From the NCBI GenBank assembly GCA_039090855.1, contig CM077023.1, positions 82,621,127-82,685,126 on the forward strand: DNA of 64,000 nucleotides, read 5' to 3'. Within the stretch, counting starts at the first letter, position 1. Each line of letters opens with the position of its first letter. Made by a program: the position numbers and the translations under genes. Below are positions 1-11,256 of the stretch, in pieces. This DNA comes from Macrothele yani. Lineage: Eukaryota; Arthropoda; Arachnida; Araneae; Macrothelidae. The notes beneath the pieces are model-generated. The model was given only the letters and a program-made list of their open reading frames with translations, was not told the DNA's origin and did not search any database.

Positions 1-643
1 CTAGTGCTTCAGAACAGATAAGCTCACGAGATAAGAATGGAGACTTTTGTGACCGCCTACTGAGGCCACCCAGGATGAGCGATGTGTATGACGTGACTGA
101 CAAGTTTGCGCCGAAACTAAAGCCGATAGTGAAATTAGGGGATTACTTTATTCCCTGCATGTCCTTTCTTGCTGTGATGATACAAAGTGATAATACCATG
201 CTAAAACCGCAGGTACTTCATTTACTTTCTTTTGAACGAGATAAGGGTTGAAAAGTTTCCAACAGTGGACAGCAGGTTAGATCCAAATCTTTGCTTTTCC
301 AGTTTATGAATATGTATCACCGAATTATGTTGCGCTTAGGTTATATCGGACACTTGTACGGTTGTAGTTCAAATGCGGTACGTCGCGTCGCTTTAACGGG
401 AAACAAGTAATCACATCTTAGAAAGCTGCACAATTCTTTGAAATGTTACGGCTCTTTTACCTTGCGAATGCAAAAGGAGGATAAAAGACTTCTAATAATT
501 TGTCCATATACTACTGGTTGATCTTTTCAAAATCTTGTAGCCTTCCGTCGGAAGTACAGGATAAATACAAACTTCGGTATAAACTTTAAAAATTCACTGC
601 TCATGATAAACTTGATATTTGTTATTGAAACACGTATATAATA
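1..643. other. Intergenic, no gene seen
   Basis: AT-rich DNA without a long ORF or recognisable repeat family. It borders a mariner element whose TA target site is at 642-643. Confidence 0.5.
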
Positions 644-1592
644 CAAGAGTGAATCGAAAAGTAACACACCCTATTTTCGGGGGAGGAGGGCGGGGCTGGG
701 GGGCAACAGTTTATTAGATAAACAAAACATATACCCAGTGAAACCACATTTCTTAGCAATTTCTCAACATAAGAACCGAGACGCTCGAGACATTTATCCC
801 AGCGTGGTACCAGTTTTAGTATACCTTGTTCATAAAAGTCCATTTTCTGGGCATATAGCCCCCTGCGGACAATCGATTTGACTTCGTCAGCCAAATCGAA
901 GTGTTGGCCTCCCAGGAATCTTTTCAAGGGATCAAACAGATGAAAGTTCGAAGGAGCCAGGTCCGGACTGTACGGTGGGTCCTGCAGCATCTCACAGCCA
1001 AATTGCGCAATTTTCTCTGTCCCTTCTGGTCGTCAGTAAAGTTCTTGGGCACCCATTACGCACTGACCTTGCGAAATTACTATTTGTCATGCACAATATC
1101 GTACGCTATACCGTACGGAATGCTGAACTTCTGTGTTAATGTGCGCAGATGGATCCGCCGGTCATTCAGAATTGCCTGTTCGATGCCTCTCACAGTGGCA
1201 GGTGATGAACCGGTTACAGGTCGACCGAAACGTGGCGAATGGGGAAGGTTACCGCAGCCATCTGCAAAGAAACTGCATCATCTGGAGATGTTGCTGCGAT
1301 CCAGGCAATCACCACCATACCCTTTGACCATTTCTTTGTGTATTTCCGTCGGGTTTTTACCGTTTAGACCACAAAAATCGGACTACACTGCGTTGTTCTT
1401 TATTCGTAAACGACGTTAACAAACGCGACATCTTTGTTCCTTCGCTCACACTGTCTTCCAAAACGGCGACACCTGATCCAGCCAAACAGGTCTGTAGCGT
1501 GATATTCGAACTTGTTGTTTGCCAAACTGCAACCTGCTACTTGCAACCTGCAAAGAAAAAATTGCTTTGCGTTACTTTTCGATCCTCCCTAG
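644..1592 (-). mobile_element. mariner element with TIRs and TA target sites
   Basis: A 949-bp Tc1/mariner-superfamily element. Its outermost 22 bases at the left (from 644) and at the right (reverse complement, ending 1592) match at about 18 positions, sharing the inner core gatcgaaaagtaac with one mismatch. TA dinucleotides flank it at 642-643 and 1593-1594, the target duplication typical of the superfamily. The interior encodes a mariner-type transposase on the minus strand, broken by stops and frameshifts. The length is shorter than the usual ~1.3 kb, so internal sequence is missing. It lies just downstream of the DUF4817-type remnant at 1637-2316. Confidence 0.85.
700..1431 (-). pseudogene. 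mariner transposase, broken
   Basis: Decayed DD34D transposase read on the minus strand from an ATG at 1431 (MSRLLTSFTNKEQRSVVRFL). In successive frames one sees the N-terminal helix-turn-helix (a GRPVTGSSPATV block, then HLRTLTQKF), the linker WVPKNFTDDQK with a stop just before it, and then the C-terminal block EKIAQFGCEMLQ, PPYSPDLAPSNFHLF, DPLKRFLGG. The last catalytic Asp of the DD34D triad aligns with the residue before F in SPDLAPSNF, where Asn replaces Asp. The segment with the first catalytic Asp is not visible, so an internal deletion is likely. Stops, frameshifts and the Asp loss make it non-functional. Confidence 0.85.
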
Positions 1593-1636
1593 TACAATGA
1601 AGTATACTTATTTTTTTTTTTTGCATGTGTTCAGTA

Positions 1637-2316
1637 TGCTCTTTGTTGGTAACACAGCATATATCATAGCGATTATCCAGTTCATACCAGATCCTGTCCA
1701 GCGTTGTCTCGTCCACTTATAATATGGCTTCCGAAGCCCACGTTTTTAACACAGCAACGCTGTTTGGCATTGGGGGCACGTATACAGTATCTTTGACATA
1801 TAATAAAGCGAAATCCAGAGGTGTTAAGTCCGGTGAACTTGGAAACCAGCTCCATTCTCTCAAACATCTTACAGCAGAAATGATATAGTTTGAGTTTATC
1901 AATTTTACTGTAATGCCTGCAGAATTCCACGTCGGTACCGTTTGAAAGCCCGTCTCCATTGCATGATCTTCAACACTGTTGGCTGAGGAGCCTACACTAG
2001 GTGAAGAGACCAAGTATCATGCAAGCTCTCGATTTTCCCGATACGTGAACTTCCGCGAGCTGTGAAGAAATCTTTCTCGTACACCTTCAACAGTCTTTGC
2101 TGACACACGTGATCTTCTACTTCTACTACCATTTTCTTGTCGAGGACACGAATAACCATTCTCAATAGGCTATTCGTACCACACGTACACAGTTTTTTCG
2201 TGTGAGTGTTTCTTTTCCAAATTTTGTGCGAAATCTACGCTGAACTCCTGTCGCCGACTTTGTTCTGTTGAACCCAACACGCACTGTGCCTTCTCCACCT
2301 CATTGAAATCAGCCAT
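1637..2316 (-). pseudogene. DUF4817-type mariner-like transposase remnant
   Basis: Minus-strand remnant starting at an ATG at 2316 (MADFNEVEKAQCVLG). Shifting between frames gives the family's N-terminal helix-turn-helix (VQRRFRTKFGKETLTRKN), a second helical segment VEGVRERFLHSSRKF, and the C-terminal SPDLTPLDF and VKDTVYVPPMP blocks, ending in LDRIWYELDNRYDICCVTNK. The order matches the DUF4817/mariner-like transposases common in arthropod genomes. The middle, with the first two catalytic Asp residues, is absent or unrecognisable, and there are stops and frameshifts throughout. Terminal repeats were not identified. Confidence 0.75.
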
Positions 2317-2339
2317 TTTACTCGCTGGACTAATGTGTT

Positions 2340-3182
2340 GCAACCTCGTGGCTTACAGACCAAACAGCCGTACTCAAAGAACGTGAACGCGGGTTTCATA
2401 GCTGTAGCTTACAGAATGTGATGTAAAAAAATGTTAAATGCATTAACAAAGTTTGTGATTACCTTGTATTAAAAAACATTTTACATCCGGAGTTTCACAT
2501 GTGTTCAGTTCGAAAAGTGAGTGTTACTAACCTAACAAACCAAATTTTTTTCATGAAAGTTTTGTGCTCTGCTTCTGGATACGACTTCAACGACTCTTTT
2601 TTTTTTATTACAGTCGCAATTTCTGATTGTCAGTTGGCTAAATTACTGTGTGTTTATCACGCTTAAGAACAAGACAGATTTTTATTGCCCAAAATGGTTA
2701 TCATTTGATCTGCCACATGTGTGTTTGATCGGAGTAAAAAGAATGTTCCGACAGAGACTTTAGGTCGAATCTATTTTAACAGAGCTAAATGTTGAAATAA
2801 TGAATTTTCTTGTTCATTTATCTTGGAATTCATTGTTATATTCCCTCAAGATGACGATTCTAGAAGTCAGAGAGAAAAAAAAGGTCTTCTTGCAGAGTTA
2901 TGGACTGCATGAAGTGATTTAAAACTAATGTATCTGCAAACATGTTTCGTTTTAAGCTATAGAGATTATTTTCTGTGCATGGGACTTTGGCCTATGCTGA
3001 AACATAGGAACGCAATGCCTAAAAACTGTTCCTCACAAGCATTTTATCTCACCTAGAAGGCAGAGGCACTAGCAATGATCAGTCATTCACAGACGTAATG
3101 GTTGCAGCTACTCCCAGTTGTGAAATTAAGAGGAGACTGCCGTTTAGTTATGACACGGTCGAACAGCGTATATAGACGCATT
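2340..3182. other. Intergenic, no gene seen
   Basis: AT-rich DNA with poly-T and poly-A tracts. Part of 2340-2560 may belong to the 5' end of the neighbouring DUF4817-type remnant, but no repeat boundary can be shown. Confidence 0.4.
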
Positions 3183-3912
3183 GGACAGATCATTATGATT
3201 ACCCCTGTATCTGTGAGTCGATGCGTACCACAGCACGTAGCAGTGATGTCACCCACTGGCGAGGAATATATACAGACGTACAGGAAAGGTGTGTCAGTTC
3301 AAAAATACGAAGTACTTGCAATGAGGAAAGGGAATGATTTGTCCGAGTTTGAAAGGCGAATGCGGGTGCAGTATTTTAACAACCGCAGGGATACAGTAGC
3401 TAGTTGTTCGAGAGCAGCCGTTTTGAAGGTGTGACGAGAATAGTCCGAAGAATGGACGACTGGCCTGAAGAGTCTAGGTTCCAGCTCCAATATGCCGATG
3501 GACTTAACGGTTGGATGGCAACAGGTAGGCTGCGGCAGATCATATTTAGGCATTGTTTTGAGTTATGTCCTACAAGGTGATCGGGTGTCTGGATGGCACT
3601 CGATTCTTTCAGGATCACAAGAACCCCATAATGTAGGAATATTTCGAGCACCATGCCCAAGCATTTTATATTCTCTCTGGTGGCCAAATTCTCCCGATTT
3701 GAAGTCCATCGAATATTTGTGGGATGCAGTGAAATGCAGCGTTCACAGGTCCACGACATTGCTTCTCTCCGTCGTCAAACTCCGGGACGTCATTCTATCC
3801 AGCTGGCACAGAACATCTGGGGACATCTTCCTCGGTCTAATGGTGTGCAAGTAATATCGCGCCGAAAGGCGGCCCCACACACTAATTGGTAGGTGGTCAT
3901 AATGTTATTTCT
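3183..3912 (+). mobile_element. Tc1-like element remnant
   Basis: Two pieces of a Tc1 transposase lie on the plus strand. The N-terminal helix-turn-helix starts at 3319 (MRKGNDLSEFERRM) and runs to SCSRAAVLKV near 3433. A C-terminal DDE segment at 3680-3760 reads NSPDLKSIEYLWDAVK, which retains the catalytic Glu. The central domain with both Asp residues is missing. Approximate inverted termini are visible: tcattatgattaccc near 3193 and the reverse complement of aggtggtcataatg near 3891. The ends are approximate and the element is non-functional. Confidence 0.65.
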
Positions 3913-4093
3913 CTTTAGCATAGTCATCATTCTGGTTTGCCACCGGGTGAAAAATGAATCACTCACTTTTATACATGCTCTTTTTTGTAAAGGTTGTTTT
4001 TTTCTCTTGTGACAAAGACCAAGCATAAAAAGTGGTTGTATTGGAAGAGCGACTGGAACTAAGAGAAGCATGCAACATGGATAATTACTTATA

Positions 4094-4954
4094 CACTGAA
4101 ACACTAGCTTATCAGGTACACTTGCCCTCGTCAAGTAAATGGCTTACTACAACACGTAAGACAGCAGGTGAGCACGGCTTGTGGTATAAACCAAGCAGAA
4201 CAGCTCTTCCAGCATCAGGTGCGTTCGAATGAGGGTAGGAATGGATAAAGTAAGTGATCTTAGCGACTTTGAACGTAGCATGATAGTTGTGGCCTGGCGT
4301 GTCGGTTTGAGTATCTCCAAAACGGCTGTCCTCCTGCATGATTTTTCAGGCACATCCCTAGAAAGTGTTTACAATGAATATTGCGACATGGATAAACATT
4401 TAACAATTGGCAGTCCTGGTGATGAAAACAGTTGGCGTATCAGAGGGTGAAAAGAAACTGTGAAAACGAACAAACGGGCCCCAACAAAGCAACTGCAGAA
4501 TTCAACAGGGGTGTGCCGAGGGTCATCTCCATTGCACCACGTATCGGTACATGTCGCGAATGAGTTACAATAGGCGACAACCGTGCCGCCAAACGCCTTT
4601 GACTCTTCTGATTCACCAACTCTTTTCTTCCAACGATCGCCTATTGCTACAAGTTTTTTGCGTGTTACACCATCCACGTTAAACCATTGCTACGGTTGTG
4701 TGTGAAAAGCCCAAAAGGACGGCGGTTTGAGAGATGCTTAAACAGACACGCCCGGCGCCAGCTATCATTCCGCGTTCAAAGTCGCTCCGACCACTCGTTT
4801 TGCCCATTCCTATCCTCAATCGAGCGCTACTGATTTGCAATGAGCTTATCTACCTAGTTTATACTGCACGCCGCTCTCACATGCCGTCTTACGTGTTTGA
4901 GTGTACGATTCATGTGACGGGAGTAGGTGTATCACACAAACTGGCACCTCGGTG
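4094..4954. mobile_element. Palindromic Tc1 derivative (two 5' ends head to head)
   Basis: The left arm (4094-4340) and right arm (4700-4954) are imperfect inverted repeats of about 240 bp, each carrying the 5' end and N-terminal helix-turn-helix of the same Tc1 family. The plus-strand arm has MDKVSDLSDFERSMIV near 4241. The minus-strand arm holds the matching segment. The plus copy continues to about 4570 (ATAEFNRGVPRVIS), so the two copies converge in the centre. TA dinucleotides flank the ends (4092-4093, 4955-4956). No catalytic domain is present, so it could move only if supplied with a transposase. Confidence 0.6.
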
Positions 4955-5011
4955 TATGTACTATTCAATACATAATACTGTGAAAGAGCAATCTACTATG
5001 CATACCCACCT

Positions 5012-6123
5012 TATTATAGCGTGTGGGCCCACCTTTCACCATCACAATAGCAGCAACACTTCGTGGCATGGACTTTGTTAATGTTGGAAAGGTTTGGGAG
5101 GTATTACGGTCCATAATTCCACGACAGCCGTCCACAAAGTGCCATTAATTGACTGATATGCTCGATCGGGTTGAAATCCAGAGAGTGAGAGGGCCACTCG
5201 AGGATTACAGACTCACTGGAGTGCTTAACCAAGCAGTCTTTCGCCAAACGCGACCAATGAGTCTTGTTGAAAGAAGACATACTGCTGTGGGAAATGAAGC
5301 CACGGTGGTGGGTTTCGGGCTAGAATGCACTGCTCTATTTCGTTTCGCATATGCTCGATCGGGTTGAAATCCGGAGAGTGAGAGGGCCATTCGAGGGTTC
5401 CAAACTCACTGAAATGCAGGCAATCATTTGCTAAATGGGAGCGATGAGTCTTGTTAAAAGGAGACATACTGCTGTGGAAAATGAAAAGCGTGAACACAGG
5501 TGTAAGTTGTCAACGAGTGCGTCAACATAGCCTTGTGTGGTGATAGTGGTCTCAGAAGGTACAAGGGAGCCAGAGGTAGCTTACGTAAATACGCCGTAAA
5601 ACAATACACCGTTTTTGGCAGTTGGAATTCATGGCTTAGTGTGGTCTGCGTTACACACGCAACCTCCTTTTGACGTCTTGTAACTGGAACCTTGATTCGT
5701 CGGACCCCGGTCAGGTAGCGATTTTCCTTCGTGCATTGCTGCCTCATTGCTCGGTGACGCGCTGTTAACATGGGTACTTGATGTGCACGTCGGCTGTCAT
5801 AGCCCAGTCGTGCCATCAAACGTCGAATTGTCTTTGCACAAACTTTCGTAGGTCTTTGAATGCAGACATTATTCGCTCCACTTTCGTCCTTAGTTCCGAT
5901 GTTACAATAAAGTAGAAAAGCGGCTCTCACTCTGAGCGTCAAAAGCAAGTTTATGGCCCCATGTCCTTTGGCGCCTTCCGGTTTTGATGCAGTCGTGGTA
6001 CACACGTATTGCGGTGGCATGAGAAATCTAGATGTTCTGCAGCCGCGGAAATGGAACACACTGTCTTTCTCACACAGGATATCTGCCCACGATCGAACTT
6101 GCTCAGGTTTTTGCGTTTGCCAT
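5012..6123 (-). pseudogene. Tc1-like transposase, broken
   Basis: Decayed Tc1 transposase on the minus strand. A start at 6123 gives MANAKT followed after a stop by LSKFDRGQISCVRKTV, the N-terminal helix-turn-helix. The second DNA-binding block is CAKTIRRLMARLGYDSRR, then VPMLTARHRAMRQQ. The catalytic end shows SPDFNPIEHMRNEIEQ, in which the DDE Glu is kept. The C-terminal signature SMPRSVAAIVMVKGG lies near 5020-5070. The segment around the first Asp is scrambled, and a 193-bp tandem duplication doubles the second-Asp-to-Glu region. The 5' flank abuts another Tc1 at 6148. Confidence 0.8.
5158..5490 (-). repeat. 193-bp tandem duplication in the Tc1 pseudogene
   Basis: The block beginning at 5161 (ctcgatcgggttgaaatcc) recurs at 5354 with few differences, a period of 193 bp. 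Both units cover the FQQDS to NPIEH part of the Tc1 transposase on the minus strand. It is a local duplication within the pseudogene, not a separate gene. Confidence 0.8.
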
Positions 6124-6147
6124 CACAACGTCTGCAGCTATGTTATA

Positions 6148-7335
6148 CACTGAAGAGCAATTGAATTAGAGACAGCTGTCGTTATGCAAATGTGGCGCTG
6201 GGAGCGGCCCTGTAATCGGAAACGACATGACGTAAGCAGCGATCCGACAATTTAAGGAGTAATGCGACGGGAATCAGTAAGAGTCGGACGCAGTATGGGT
6301 AAGACTAAGTGCATTTGATCGTGGGCAAATTGTCGGGGCCCGACGAATGGGTCACTCCATCTTGGAAGTCGTGCAGGCACTGGGATTTTTACGAGCCACT
6401 GTGTCACGGGTGCACCGTGAGTACATCGAATCCGGTAAAACCATCCCTGCAAGGGCCAACTGCCGTGAACAACAGCCTGTGGATGAGGCTAGCTCGCATT
6501 GTAACAGCGGATAGACGGGCCGCAGTGCAAGAAATCGCTCGGCAGTTTAACGCTGGTGCACAAAAACGTGTAAGCAGCCACACCATGCAGAACCTTCTCC
6601 TCCCTATGAGGTACAGAAGCCATCGTCCCACGAGGGTACCGCTGCTAACCGCACATCACAGGATGCAAAGATTAGCATGGGCGCGGGAACATCGCCACTG
6701 GACCCTAGACATGTGGGAAAATGTTGCCTGGAATGATGAGTCGAGATTCACGTTGGTACATGCGGATGACAGGATACGAGTACGGCGCAAACCACATGAA
6801 GCAACGGATCCTTCTTGCCAGCAGGGTACTCTTCAAGCTGGTGGAGGGGGCATTCTTGTCTGGGGACTGTTTACGTGGACTGAAATGGGACCCCTGGTAC
6901 GTGTGCCATCGTCCCTCATAGGTCAACGTTACCGGGATATCCTGAACGACCATTTGCTCCCGTTTGTGTGTCTTCAACATCCCACTGGGGACCTCATCCT
7001 GCAACAAGACAATGCAGCTCCCTAATTGTATCCGAATGGTTGGATGAACACTCCACCGACGTGACTTCGCTTCCTTGGCCAGCTAGGTCACCTGACCTCA
7101 ATCCCATCGAGCACATCTGGGATGCCATCGAGAGAGATGTTCGAGGCTTTGACCCCCCTCCATCAAATCTTCGTGAACTGTGGGAGCTTGTTCAGGGGTC
7201 GCGAATCCGTATGGCTTCCCAACGCTTCCAGTGTCTTGTCGAGTCCATGCCGAGACGAATCGGCGCCGTCATCAGGGCGAGAGGTGGTGTTGCACGTTAC
7301 TAGACAGGTATCTCTAATTCAGTTGTTCTTCAGTG
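6148..7335 (+). mobile_element. Nearly complete Tc1 element with TIRs
   Basis: A 1188-bp Tc1 element bounded by inverted repeats beginning cactgaagagcaattgaatt at the left and cactgaagaacaactgaatt (reverse complement) at the right, with TA target sites at 6146-6147 and 7336-7337. It carries one transposase gene on the plus strand, broken by a few indels. The left end sits about 25 bp from the start codon of the minus-strand Tc1 pseudogene, so it probably inserted into the 5' region of that older copy. Confidence 0.9.
6295..7303 (+). pseudogene. Tc1-family transposase, three frameshifts
   Basis: DD34E transposase that would cut and rejoin the element's own TIRs at TA sites. MGKT at 6295 is followed in another frame by LSAFDRGQIVGARRMG and the first helix-turn-helix, ATVSRVHREYIESGK. 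A second shift near 6480 leads into LARIVTADRRAAVQEIARQF and the second DNA-binding domain, RPTRVPLLTAHHRM. The first catalytic Asp is in AWNDESRF near 6730, and the second in QQDNAAP just before a stop at 7023. The last frame resumes with SEWLDEHSTDV and has the catalytic Glu in SPDLNPIEHIWD, then SMPRRIGAVIRARGG. The break after QQDNAAP looks like a small deletion. All three catalytic residues survive, so decay is mild. Confidence 0.9.
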
Positions 7336-7337
7336 TA

Positions 7338-9026
7338 CAGAAAGTAGGTATCTATAAGTTATTTATAGTCCGCAGTGGGAAGGGGAAGGGTTCTGCTGGG
7401 CATATTATTGTGGCGGTGTTAGGCAGATTTGTAGATAGTTGCGGTGTGTATAATAATATTTTTTCACTTTCAGCACATTTAAATAGGCAAACCAAGGCTT
7501 TCTGGTGACGGTCTACTCAAGAGGTTCTGGCTCGCACTTCAATGGCCGTATCTTCGATGTTATATTGCGAGAATATGGCCACCATCACCAATTGTTCCTT
7601 TAAAATAATTCATTGTAACAGAAGGACATGCACCTGTGGGCGGGAAGGCTTTGCGTTTTACGGGCGTGAGGTCTGTACAAAAAACAAACTTCTCTTCAAA
7701 AATTCTGAATATTTTTGTAGTCCTTGTACGAATAAATAATAGTAAGGGAGACCGCATTTTTCTTGAGTCCAAATAGCCATGAGTAAAAAAAAGAAATTAA
7801 AAAAAAAAAAGGAAGAAAGCATTATTTCAAACTTTCAGAGCCAAGCGGAGGTGTTTGGCAGCTAGTTAGGGATTTTTGATCGAAGCTTGTTGAATTCCAG
7901 CTATTATTTTGGGAAAAGAAATAGAAAGTAGCTTCTGTAAGATTTCGTGCGCCTGTAGCACTACCAGAATTTCTGTAGCGATGGCTTTTCTACCTTCAAA
8001 TTTCGTCGTCTTTCACCTTTAGTGACGGTTACAGGACTTTTCGTGAGAGGGGAAGTCGTTGCACGAGAATACTTTTCACTACATAAAAGCACGTCCACCC
8101 TGTATACCTTTTCATCACAAATATATACAGCTTGGACCAAAATTTGCCGCCCATTTAAAAATGTCATAGTTTAGGAATGGCAGCTTCAATTCATGCTGCC
8201 ACGACTTACTTGACAACGTGGCTCCCACGACTTTCCGTTCAAAGCATAATTTACAAAAACAGCAGATGCTGAATTTTTTCTTTGAATTCTGTAATAGCAG
8301 CTGGTAGAGGATATTTGGTGAGTTCTTTGATGGAAGTTGGCGGCTCAGCTGTGCAATGTAGACCCGCCGATAAAGACAACTCGCGTGAGAAAATCCTCTT
8401 CCGACTCAATCTCTTTATTGATACTGCTACAGAATCCATACCGACATTCGATGAACTAGCCGCAGTTTCTAAGGCTCGTTCATTTATGCAAGACACACCA
8501 CACAGTTATAATATTTTTTATTTATTATATATTTTTATTATTTTTTACTATAGTAATACTTTATTTCTCATTCGTTTACGCAAGGCACGTCACATAGTTG
8601 CTTTTGGCACCTGAAGTTCCATGTTCGCTCACCTAGTCGATGTTCGCGGACTTCTTAAGCATGCTTCCTACATACGTTCCGCTGTAGCTTCAGAAAACTG
8701 AGAACATATCTTAAATCCGAAATGACAGATTTCATTTTCATTGTAACGATATGAAACAGATCGGGACAACCAAACCGGGCTGTAAAAAAAAAAAAAAAAA
8801 AAAAAAATGTCTTCCAATATTATATCATTTGTTTTATGTTAATTGCTGCATTGATTTCTAAGTTATGATTTCCTTTTAATCGGCAGCTGTAATTTCTTGT
8901 AGGGTTTACACCCGTAAGGAAGGTTTACACGAAACTACTTATATACCATGGCACATTTTTGCTGCGTATCAGAAACGAAGTCACATTGGATTGAACCTAC
9001 AGACTCATATGCGACAGAGGGTGAGC
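7338..9026. other. Intergenic, no gene seen
   Basis: No conserved ORF. Simple-sequence tracts include an A-rich block near 7786-7812, an AT-rich stretch at 8505-8560 and a run of about 23 A at 8784-8806, possibly the tail of an unrecognised retroposon. Confidence 0.4.
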
Positions 9027-9310
9027 AGATCGGAGCAGTGAGAGTGTCGGACTGGAGGTGCGGATCAGCATAGTTGGGAGTTCGAGACCATAGTTTCACA
9101 ACCAACACTTCCAGCAGAAGACCTTATTTGTGGCGGGGGCCCAACATCCGGGACCGACGGCTTGACGTGCCCGTCCGGCGTGGTGGGTATTTGGTGGTTC
9201 AGGGCAGTTTTGCCTGTCTCTGATCGATGCCGCGACCATCGGGTCGGAGAACGAATGCCGCTAAGCTACTCGTGGTTTACTGTTATAAGACATTAAACGT
9301 CGCAGTAGAA
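9027..9310 (+). mobile_element. Possible tRNA-derived SINE, second family
   Basis: The head resembles an RNA polymerase III promoter: an A-box-like stretch (gagcagtgagagtgtcgg) is followed about 40 bp later by a B-box-like gttcgagacc. A GC-rich body ends in gacattaaacgtcgcag. Its composition differs sharply from the AT-rich flanks. Only one copy is seen, with no target duplication recognised, so the limits are approximate. Confidence 0.45.
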
Positions 9311-10190
9311 TGTCAGCGTTCTTTTTATTTCTGATATGAGTTTATACGTTACATGTCCTTTTGTTTTGTTTTGTTTTTCCCCCTGAACTAGGGACGTGAG
9401 CATCCACACTGGCCCTCTCCGTCAACTGTAAGATTATAGGTAGGGTGAAAGCCTAAAGATCAGTATTAGCATTTTTTTTTTCTCTGGGATAGTGTATTTT
9501 TTTTAATAGGGCTCTAAGATATTTTGCGGAGGAGCTCTAAAATCAAAGTTATCTATTAGAATTCAGCTCCATTAACAAAGCATGCCACTGTATTTAAAAT
9601 AGTATAACTATACTAGCAATCCAAATTTACTGACGTAGAACACCAATCAAAGTTTTCAAGCTTTCGCAAATCAACCACATGAATTTTTCAAAGAAGGCAG
9701 ACTGCAAACTAAATTTCAGAACACTTTGAATGTGGTAACTTGACTAGACAATAAATAAATAGATGCGAATGTAATTATTCATTAAGAGAAACGAGGCTTC
9801 ATGTTGGTTTGGTTCGCGGTACCGGGGAAGGAAAAACAGCATTATTTGAAGAACTGGTTCCAAATTCATGGCATTTCTAGGGAGATGCTATCATTGCAAG
9901 CGTCGCTGTTGGCGATGATCTCACAAATGGCAGTAGATTTAGGAGTGGAGTAGGAAGCCAACTTCTTTCTGTCATCCCACACAGCATCAGGGGGACTTGA
10001 ACTTGACTTCACTGCATAGGGCAATAGTTACTTTTCCGTCCCTTGTGGTTCTTTTATGTTCGTTGATTCTAATTCAAAACGAACGTTTTTATCATTCCGA
10101 TGTAGTTTCGCTTGGAGTCGTCCGGATATTGTAGAGAGATGGTAAAAACACCCGCTTCGTTGAAAAGAGGAGGCTTGTCAATATTTCTCT

Positions 10191-10410
10191 GCCGCCCCGG
10201 TGGCGCAGTGGTCTAAGGCGTTGGCCTCTGATCATTCGTCCGTAAGGAGTCCGGGTTCGAATCCCGGTCAGGCATGGATGTTGTGTTTGTCTTACGGCAC
10301 TGGCTCTCTCCCTTCCCTGGAACCAGTGACCCTAAATTAGGGACGGGCGACTGCTTATAGCCCATTGAGTTGCTCACGGCGGTCGTTAAACCTTCAATCA
10401 AAAAAAAAAA
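10191..10410 (+). mobile_element. SINE family 1, full-length copy
   Basis: A 220-bp tRNA-derived SINE. The head starts gccgccccggtggcgcagtg, with an A box (tggcgcagtggtctaaggc) and a B box (gggttcgaatccc) that form an internal pol III promoter. The body contains accctaaattagggacggg and ends cgttaaacc plus an A-rich tail. An 11-bp target-site duplication, aatatttctct, flanks it at 10180-10190 and 10411-10421. It sits in the loop of the foldback element. It needs LINE machinery in trans; a poly-A tail does not match the local RTE's tail. Confidence 0.93.
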
Positions 10411-10553
10411 AATATTTCTCTTATGCAAGGTATATAAAGATGCCGGATACCTTGTGCCGTGAAGTTCAAGTCCGTTGATCCTATGTGGGATGGCATAAAG
10501 AAATCATCTTCCTACTCTACGCCTAAATCTACTGCCATTTGCAAAATCTTAGA

Positions 10554-10624
10554 GCAATTCTAGAGAGATGCTATCATTTCAAGCCAACAGCGACGCTTGA
10601 AATGATAGCATTTCTCTAGAATTG
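10554..10624. repeat. Nested hairpin in the foldback arm
   Basis: An inner palindrome in the right arm: gcaattctagagagatgct pairs with its near-perfect complement ending at 10624, arms about 31 bp. The corresponding left-arm region (about 9870-9910) lacks one half, so the right arm has an extra inverted duplication. Confidence 0.85.
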
Positions 10625-10920
10625 CCACGAATTTGGAACCAGCTCTTCAAACAATGGTGTTTTTCCTTTCACGGTACCGCCTACCCAACTAACATGACTC
10701 CTCGTTTCTTTGAATGAATAATTACATTCGCATCTATTCTTTTATTGTCTAATCAAGTCACCGAGTTCAAATTGTTGAAGCGTTCTATTATTCAGTTTGA
10801 AGTTTGTTGTCTACCTTCCTTGAAAAAGTCATCTGGTTGACGGGCGAAAGCTTGGAAACTTTGTTTTTTTTTTCTGTGGCAATAAATTCGGATTACTAAT
10901 GTAGTGTCATACTATTTTAA

Positions 10921-11256
10921 TTATAGTTGCTGTACAGTCTCTTGTTGTTAATTATGCCATTGTATCTGATGAAGTGGCCACTCAGTGTACAGCTATCATA
11001 CTACACTATATAATGAGGGATTATTCAGCTCACAGGATAATCAAGTTACCAATGAATTCGTTTGTTTTGCTTAAAAACAGCTGTTATGTGAAAAGTTATA
11101 GAGAACTGATACAGGTATCAAAGCTGTCAGCATATCCCAAGCAGAAGTAATACGAAACAGCCGTTGAACTGTATTTTCAAGAGGACTTGTGTTTCGAAAG
11201 TGACGCTGCACTTCTGCTTCCAGATCTAACAGACTGGAATCTGCTATTACATTGGC
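10921..11256. other. Intergenic, nothing recognised
   Basis: No ORF with family resemblance and no repeat structure seen. Confidence 0.4.

Larger units (their letters stand above)
9593..10920. mobile_element. Large foldback element, TA-flanked family A
   Basis: Two arms of about 400 bp, 9593-10010 and 10480-10920, are imperfect inverted repeats. They share the terminal ttaaaatagtat, the subterminal aagctttcg, and internal blocks such as agatgcgaatgtaattattc. The loop holds a SINE (10191-10410). A 200-bp relative with the same termini is at 24833-25032. No transposase is encoded, so this is a non-autonomous, MITE-like or foldback family. Confidence 0.75.

Noticed and set aside
10213..10428. 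Short ORFs ending in RDSNPD-type peptides in several places
   Set aside because: They are antisense translations of SINE family 1 heads.
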